A stretch of 64,000 nt of DNA from positions 496,001 through 560,000 of the forward strand of contig CAVZDP010000003.1 in assembly GCA_963774075.1 (NCBI GenBank). The letters are read 5' to 3'. Below are positions 60,023 through 64,000 of the stretch, in pieces. Both the position numbers and the translations under genes were made by a program. A model generated the notes under the pieces. It searched no databases. It was not told the DNA's origin and saw only the letters and a program-made list of their open reading frames with translations. Positions within the stretch are counted from its first letter, which is position 1. Each line of letters opens with the position of its first letter. The stretch comes from JBBQNR01 sp963774075. GTDB lineage: Bacteria > Actinomycetota > Thermoleophilia > Solirubrobacterales > JBBDJG01.

Positions 60023-60634
60023 CTAGCGGTCCGGACGGTCCGGACGGTCCGGACGGTCCGGATAGACATCGTCGATCGTGAAGAGCGACACGTACTCGAG
60101 GTCCCCGCCGAGCGCCGCCTCGGTCGCCTCGCGGCCGCCCGCAAGGCGGTCCAGCACGCTGAGCGCGCCCGCAAGCGCGACCCCTTCCTCGCGCAGGCGC
60201 TCGATGGCGGTTATCAGCGAGCCGCCTGACGTGACCACGTCCTCCACGACCAGCACCCGCTCGCCGGGCCGGATCTCCGGGCCCTCGATCCAGCGCTGGA
60301 GCCCATGCTCTTTTCTCCCCTTGCGCACGAAAAAGGCCTTCAGCGAGCTCCCGGCGGGCACGGCGATCGCAGCGCACGCGACGGGATCGGCCCCCAGCGT
60401 GGGCCCGCCGACCGCCGAGGCCCCGAGACGAGCCGCCTCGGCGGCGACCAGCTCTCCCGCCGCCTGGAACGGGCCGGGCAGCAGCAGCGTGCGGCGGGCG
60501 TCGACGTAGTAGCTCGCCTTGCGTCCACTCGCCAGCGTCACCTCGCCCATGACGAGGCCGTGCCGGCGCAGGGCCTCGAGCAGGCGCCCCCGGGCGCCTG
60601 CGAGACCGTTTCCGGGCGTTGGGGCGGCTGACAA
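60023..60634 (-). CDS. pyrE: Orotate phosphoribosyltransferase
   Basis: PyrE joins orotate and PRPP in pyrimidine synthesis. Motifs are VTLASGRKASYYVDARR, GGPTLGADPVA, FVRKGRKEHG and the PRPP loop VLVVEDVVTSGGS. It has 203 aa. TTG start at 60634 with TAGGAT nine bases upstream. The C-terminus ends in four Pro-Asp-Arg repeats encoded by a 9-bp minisatellite, beyond the normal family end. Confidence 0.92.
   Translation of the reverse strand: MSAAPTPGNGLAGARGRLLEALRRHGLVMGEVTLASGRKASYYVDARRTLLLPGPFQAAGELVAAEAARLGASAVGGPTLGADPVACAAIAVPAGSSLKAFFVRKGRKEHGLQRWIEGPEIRPGERVLVVEDVVTSGGSLITAIERLREEGVALAGALSVLDRLAGGREATEAALGGDLEYVSLFTIDDVYPDRPDRPDRPDR
60028..60063. repeat. 9-bp minisatellite at the pyrE 3' end
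   Basis: Four copies of GGTCCGGAC (the last with one change) on the plus strand; in the pyrE frame each encodes Pro-Asp-Arg. Since the period is three codons, copy-number change would add or remove residues without a frameshift. Confidence 0.85.
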
Positions 60635-60642
60635 GGCGCGGG

Positions 60643-60649
60643 TATCCTA
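60643..60649. promoter_or_regulatory. Symmetric bidirectional -10 box for pyrE and the patatin-like gene
   Basis: TATCCTA contains TATCCT on the plus strand (6 nt before GTG 60655) and TAGGAT on the minus strand (9 nt before the pyrE TTG at 60634). One element therefore offers a -10 box for both divergent, apparently leaderless genes. Confidence 0.5.
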
Positions 60650-60654
60650 GCCGC

Positions 60655-61794
60655 GTGCCGTTCCCGCTCAACGTGCTCAACCCGTTCAACGCCAAGCAGC
60701 AGCTCGACCGCTTCAACGACCTGCGGGACCTCGGGACGAGGGTGACGTCGGACCTCGAATCGCTCCGAGCGGCGCGCCGCGCGCTGCTTCCGCTGCCGCT
60801 CGTGGACCGTCCCCGGCGCTCCTACACGAAGGTCTTCCCGCGCTTTCGCTCGCGGCCCATCCCTTCACTCCAGCGGCGGAAGATCGGCCTGGTGCTCTCC
60901 GGCGGCAGCGGGAGCTGCGTCGCCGCGTGCGGCGTCGCGCGCGCGCTCGAGGAAGCCGGGATCGAGCCCGACGCGATCTCCGTCTGCTCCGGCTCGGCGC
61001 TCTGGGGGTCGATGATGGCCTCCGGGCTGTCGGCCCAGGAAATGGTCGACCTCTCGCTCAACTGGCAGCCCGAGGACTACCTCGACATCCAGTGGGCGCG
61101 GCTGCCGCGCTTCGCGATTTCGGCAATGCGCGGCTTCACCGGGCTCGCGAAAGGCGACGCGATCGAGCGCCTTTTCAACCGCCAGCTCTGGAGCATGTCG
61201 GTGGGCGAGACGCCCATCCCGATCTACTCGATCGTCTACAACATCGACACGGGCAGGCTCGAGACGTTCGGCTCCACGCCGACGCCGCAGCTCACGATCG
61301 GCGAGCTGGTGAGGATCGCCGTCGCGCTGCCTCTGATCGTCGAGGCGGTGCGCGTGAAGGACCACCTCTACGCGGACGGCGGCGTCGTGGACGTGTTCCC
61401 GGCCCAGCCGTTGATCGAGAACGAGCGGCTCGACCTCTACATCGGCGTCAACACCGTTCTGCCCGCCCGGCTCGAGGGAGAGGACATCTCGGGCTGGCCG
61501 GAGCACAGGCTCGGCTTCATGCGCGCCACGCGGCAGTTCAGCTACGCCGGTCACCTCGAGCTGGCTCGCCGGACGACCAAGCAACTCGGGCGCAGGCTGA
61601 TCCTGATCGATCCGGTCGACTACTCGGAGCTCCACGGTTGGGGCTTCTACGACCTCTTCATCGACCGGCGCGAGTGGCCGCGGCTCATCATGCAGGGCTA
61701 CGAGCACGCCAAGAGCGTGCTGGAGCGCTATGCGCGCAGAGGAGCCCGCAAGAGCGCGGCCGCACGGCCACGAGCGGTCAAGACGCCGGCGTAG
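60655..61794 (+). CDS. Patatin-like phospholipase family protein with altered nucleophile motif
   Basis: 379 aa. The patatin oxyanion loop is LVLSGGSGSCVAACGVARAL, and the catalytic dyad Asp is in ADGGVVDVFPAQPL. Where patatins have GxSxG, this protein reads VCSGS within ISVCSGSALWGSMMASG: the Ser is kept but both flanking glycines are replaced. N-terminal 80 residues are polar. It may still be active or may bind lipids. The GTG start follows TATCCT by six bases, and it is divergent from pyrE. Confidence 0.8.
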   Translation: MPFPLNVLNPFNAKQQLDRFNDLRDLGTRVTSDLESLRAARRALLPLPLVDRPRRSYTKVFPRFRSRPIPSLQRRKIGLVLSGGSGSCVAACGVARALEEAGIEPDAISVCSGSALWGSMMASGLSAQEMVDLSLNWQPEDYLDIQWARLPRFAISAMRGFTGLAKGDAIERLFNRQLWSMSVGETPIPIYSIVYNIDTGRLETFGSTPTPQLTIGELVRIAVALPLIVEAVRVKDHLYADGGVVDVFPAQPLIENERLDLYIGVNTVLPARLEGEDISGWPEHRLGFMRATRQFSYAGHLELARRTTKQLGRRLILIDPVDYSELHGWGFYDLFIDRREWPRLIMQGYEHAKSVLERYARRGARKSAAARPRAVKTPA

Positions 61795-61816
61795 CGCCCG
61801 CTCGGGCGCGCGTAGC

Positions 61817-62554
61817 TCACAGCGACACCGCGTACGCGAGCGCGTTGTTCGCCGCGTGAACGATGATGCACGGCCACAGCGAGTTGGTCTTCTGGAACAG
61901 CAGGGCGAGCGCCGTGCCGAGGACCGCGAGCGGCAAGAGGTACTCGAACTTGAGGTGGATCGCCCCGAAGATCAGCCCGCTCAGCACCGCGCCGCCGATC
62001 ACGCCGAGCCGGGTGCGGAGCGCCTGGTAGACGAAGCCCCGGAAGAAGAACTCCTCCACCACCGGCGCGACCCCGATCACGAACACTCCGGTAACGATCG
62101 CGAGAACGGTGCTCTCGTCGGCGCCCAGCTGCTGCGGGAGGTCGTCGCTCGGTGGTTGGGTGATGGAGACGTAGATCGCCGACACCACGAAGTAGGCGGT
62201 CATCGCCAAGAGCGCCCAACCAAGCGCCGACGCCCCGAAAGGCCGGAAGCCGAACTGGCGAGCGCTCGGCCGCCCGAGCCTCTCGGCCATCAGGAGCGCG
62301 GTGGCGATGAAGACGGCGCTCTGGCCGGCGATCGCTGCGAACTCGAACGACGGGCTGTCGCCCGGGTCGTCGTAGCCGACGGCGAGATAGACCGTCGCGA
62401 TGATGGCCGTGAGGACGAAGGTGCCCACGAGGGCCACCAGCAGCCCGATCAGGCCGACTGAGGGCGGCCAGGCCGGGCTCTCCGGGTCACCCCGCTGGGG
62501 CGGGCCACCGGCCAGCGCCGGCGGCAGGGATTGGGCTTCGTCGCGTGCTTCCAA
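61817..62554 (-). CDS. CPBP-family intramembrane metalloprotease
   Basis: CPBP (Abi/CAAX-type) protease with the motifs PVVEEFFFRGFVYQAL (EExxxR), FGAIHLKFEYLLPLA and a final IIVHAANNALAY. About seven hydrophobic helices are visible. The open frame extends to 62659, but the region beyond 62560 is the inverted-repeat element, so I chose TTG 62554 (245 aa, polar N-terminus). Exact start is uncertain. It is in line with the HAD gene but separated by the repeat. Substrates of this family are mostly unknown. Confidence 0.82.
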   Translation of the reverse strand: MEARDEAQSLPPALAGGPPQRGDPESPAWPPSVGLIGLLVALVGTFVLTAIIATVYLAVGYDDPGDSPSFEFAAIAGQSAVFIATALLMAERLGRPSARQFGFRPFGASALGWALLAMTAYFVVSAIYVSITQPPSDDLPQQLGADESTVLAIVTGVFVIGVAPVVEEFFFRGFVYQALRTRLGVIGGAVLSGLIFGAIHLKFEYLLPLAVLGTALALLFQKTNSLWPCIIVHAANNALAYAVSL

Positions 62555-62599
62555 AGTGGCTACATCTTTTCGTATACGGCCGAAATGGCCGCCGCCCAA

Positions 62600-62771
62600 C
62601 CTAAGAACCTCTAACGGAATGCCCGCGATGCCTGAGGCCGCGAGAATCAAGTCAGCCAAGGACGCAGGGAGGCCCCATACCCAAGCGGTATGGGGCCGAC
62701 CGAGGACGCAGGATGGCGACGATTCGCAGCTGCGTCAGGCGTTGCGGGTGTTTCTGTTAGAGGTTCTAAGG
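62600..62771. mobile_element. 172-bp inverted-repeat element (MITE- or REP-like)
   Basis: The ends CCTAAGAACCTCTAAC (62600-62615) and GTTAGAGGTTCTAAGG (62756-62771) are inverted copies with one mismatch; weaker pairing runs about 45 bp inward. The centre is a perfect 11-bp hairpin GGCCCCATACC/GGTATGGGGCC, flanked by direct repeats GGACGCAGG (62660 and 62704). No open frame is convincing inside, and there is no clear target duplication. The right end carries the HAD gene's stop codon. Confidence 0.6.
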
Positions 62772-63470
62772 CGGGGTCAGGACGAGGGAGAGCACGTCGG
62801 AGAGCGAGAACACCCTCTCCGCGTCCGGCGCGGCGGCGCTCGCCTGGCGGTCGAGCAGGACCGCGCGCAGCTCCGCGGCTCTCGCCCCGGCGACGTCCGT
62901 TTCGAGGGAGTCGCCCACGAACAGTGCCGTCGCGGCGTCCGTGCGAAGCTGCTCGAGAGCGGTCGCGAAGATCCGCGGGTCCGGCTTGGTGGCTCCGACC
63001 TGGGCCGAGACGACGACCGCGTCGAAGGCGCCGGCGAGGCCGACGTCGGCAAGCACCAAGCGAAGCGAGCAGTCCCAGTTGGAAACGACGGCGAGGCGCA
63101 GGCCGGCCTCGCGCAGGGCGGCGAGCGTGGGCGCCGCATCGGGATACGGCGTGAAGCGAAGGGAGTCCAGCAGCGCCTCGCGAACCTGCTCGAGCGAGAG
63201 CGACGCCACAGCGGGAAGCCGCTCGCGCAGGACCTCGGCGCAGCGCAGGCGAAGCTCCTCGAGCGAGCTCTGGTCCCGCCCCTCCTGATGGTGCTCGCGG
63301 TAATAGGACATCTCGGCGAGCATCGCCTCGCGCGCCTCCTGCTCGTCGACGTCGATCCCATGGCGCGCGCGCAGCACCGCCCGCAGCAACGGCCACGGAG
63401 GCTCGAGCTCGACAAGGGTGCCGAGCGCGTCGAAGAGGACTGCGCGGTAGCGGGATCCCGCCGTCTGCAC
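62766..63470 (-). CDS. HAD-superfamily hydrolase
   Basis: 234 aa with motif I AVLFDALGTLVELE, a helical cap (about 20-95), motif II VVSNWD, motif III GATKPDPRIF and motif IV FVGDSLETDVAGARAA. The Ala after the first Asp (DALGT) is common in HAD-IA haloacid-dehalogenase-like enzymes and some phosphatases, so dehalogenase or phosphatase cannot be separated. GTG start lies 8 bp after the molybdopterin oxidoreductase stop. Its last codons and stop (62766-62768) lie within the right arm of the inverted repeat. Confidence 0.82.
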   Translation of the reverse strand: MQTAGSRYRAVLFDALGTLVELEPPWPLLRAVLRARHGIDVDEQEAREAMLAEMSYYREHHQEGRDQSSLEELRLRCAEVLRERLPAVASLSLEQVREALLDSLRFTPYPDAAPTLAALREAGLRLAVVSNWDCSLRLVLADVGLAGAFDAVVVSAQVGATKPDPRIFATALEQLRTDAATALFVGDSLETDVAGARAAELRAVLLDRQASAAAPDAERVFSLSDVLSLVLTPP

Positions 63471-63478
63471 TGAGCCGG

Positions 63479-64000
63479 TCAGGCGGGGGCTGCGACCGGG
63501 TCCGCCGCGAGCGGCGCGCCGGTCTCGACCACCGGCTCTACGCGGACCGGGATGCCGTTGAGGTGCGCCATGCCGGCCAGCCGTTCGAGCGACTCCGGGT
63601 CCGACGGGGTGAGCAGGTTGACGTTGACCCCGTCCGTCTTGTTCGCGAGCCGCCAGCCTCCCTTGTGGCCCCAGCCATGAGGCAGCGCCACCGTCCCGGG
63701 CATCATCTCGTCCGTCACGATGACCGGAACCTCGACTTCGCCCGCCGCGGACACCACGCGCGCGCGGTCTCCGTCGCCAAGCCCGGCGCGCTCGGCATCC
63801 TCCGGGTGGATGCGCATCGCGTGCGTGCGCCCACCGCGCATGAGCAGTGGCGCGTTGTGCATCCAGGAGTTGTGCGAGCGAAGCTCCCTCATCCCGATCA
63901 GCTTGAGCGGGAACTCGGCGCTGTCGCCGTTCACCGATCCGAGCCGGGCGAGCTCGGACGCGATCGCCGGGTCGCGTAGGTGCACGCGCTTGTCCCGATG
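63479..64000 (-). CDS. Molybdopterin oxidoreductase, C-terminal part (runs off window)
   Basis: The visible 173 codons are open through base 64000, so the N-terminus is outside. They match the molydopterin dinucleotide-binding domain of the DMSO-reductase family: LKLIGMRELRSHNSWMHN, RIHPEDAERAGLGDGDRARVV, GTVALPHGWGHKGGW and ANKTDGVNVNLLTP, which line the cofactor pocket. It likely is a formate-dehydrogenase- or nitrate-reductase-like enzyme, but the iron-sulfur and catalytic parts are not visible. It would use the cofactor made through MoaC and Mog. Confidence 0.85.
   Translation of the reverse strand, partial: HRDKRVHLRDPAIASELARLGSVNGDSAEFPLKLIGMRELRSHNSWMHNAPLLMRGGRTHAMRIHPEDAERAGLGDGDRARVVSAAGEVEVPVIVTDEMMPGTVALPHGWGHKGGWRLANKTDGVNVNLLTPSDPESLERLAGMAHLNGIPVRVEPVVETGAPLAADPVAAPA

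Noticed and set aside
62600..62771. Ordinary bidirectional terminator
   Set aside because: The size, the near-perfect 16-bp ends and the internal direct repeats exceed a terminator, although the central hairpin may still stop transcription.

Overview
This 64 kb window is GC-rich chromosomal DNA from a bacterium, most likely an actinomycete outside the classic mycelial groups; class Thermoleophilia (Solirubrobacterales/Gaiellales-like) is my best guess. The basis is high GC with many GTG/TTG starts, widespread leaderless-type starts (a TANNNT box 6-11 nt before the start codon), ABC-type cytochrome c maturation genes fused to a heme operon, and secreted repeat proteins typical of that class. 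This is inference from gene content and not a taxonomic placement. There are no rRNA genes, no CRISPR array and no intact insertion sequence; there is one tRNA-Arg(CCU).

Layout. 0-13 kb, mostly minus strand: a truncated secreted Asp-box protein, fumarase, succinate-semialdehyde dehydrogenase, a SpoIID-like secreted protein, YchF, a methyltransferase, methylmalonyl-CoA epimerase, a short FtsH-like protease, nicotinate phosphoribosyltransferase with a divergent HTH gene, a HAD phosphatase, a DUF1385 membrane protein and a TauE permease. 14-19 kb: RarA, a secreted RTX/Ig-like protein and an aldehyde dehydrogenase, followed by about 0.9 kb of lower-GC, apparently decayed DNA. 19.8-29.6 kb, plus strand: a compact run moaC-mog-ccmABCD-precorrin-2 dehydrogenase-hemA-hemC-cobA/hemD-SAM hydrolase-birA, in which most neighbours overlap by a few bases. 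It joins molybdenum cofactor synthesis, heme export for cytochrome c and tetrapyrrole synthesis. 29.6-39 kb: an unusual helicase with an acidic insert, a ResA-like thioredoxin, NfeD and stomatin-like membrane proteins, a GalT-like transferase, an HD-GYP protein with a sigma-28-like promoter, and an MFS exporter.

39.2-45.2 kb is a complete oligopeptide ABC transporter in the order permease C, binding protein, (terminator), permease B, ATPase D, ATPase F. After an acetyltransferase, a universal stress protein and a dehalogenase-like hydrolase comes a giant secreted protein (47.3-54.6 kb, about 2,436 aa). It is built from two rounds of propeller-like repeats, a linker module and prealbumin-like domains; the second round ends in eight tandem 98-aa copies. 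A Crp/Fnr-type gene lies just upstream of it, with a near-consensus Crp-type palindrome in front of the giant gene. 55.5-64 kb: tRNA-Arg, a membrane-anchored protein, a large polytopic protein, an acyl-CoA/thioester-reductase-like SDR, pyrE and an atypical patatin sharing one symmetric -10 box, a CPBP protease, a 172-bp inverted-repeat element, a HAD hydrolase, and the C-terminal end of a molybdopterin oxidoreductase running off the window.

The strongest leads are the giant repeat protein with its putative Crp control, the sigma-28-like promoter and its partial copy in front of the RTX gene, the bidirectional pyrE/patatin promoter, the long inverted-repeat element, and the acidic-insert helicase. 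I see no defence island or clearly new multi-gene system.
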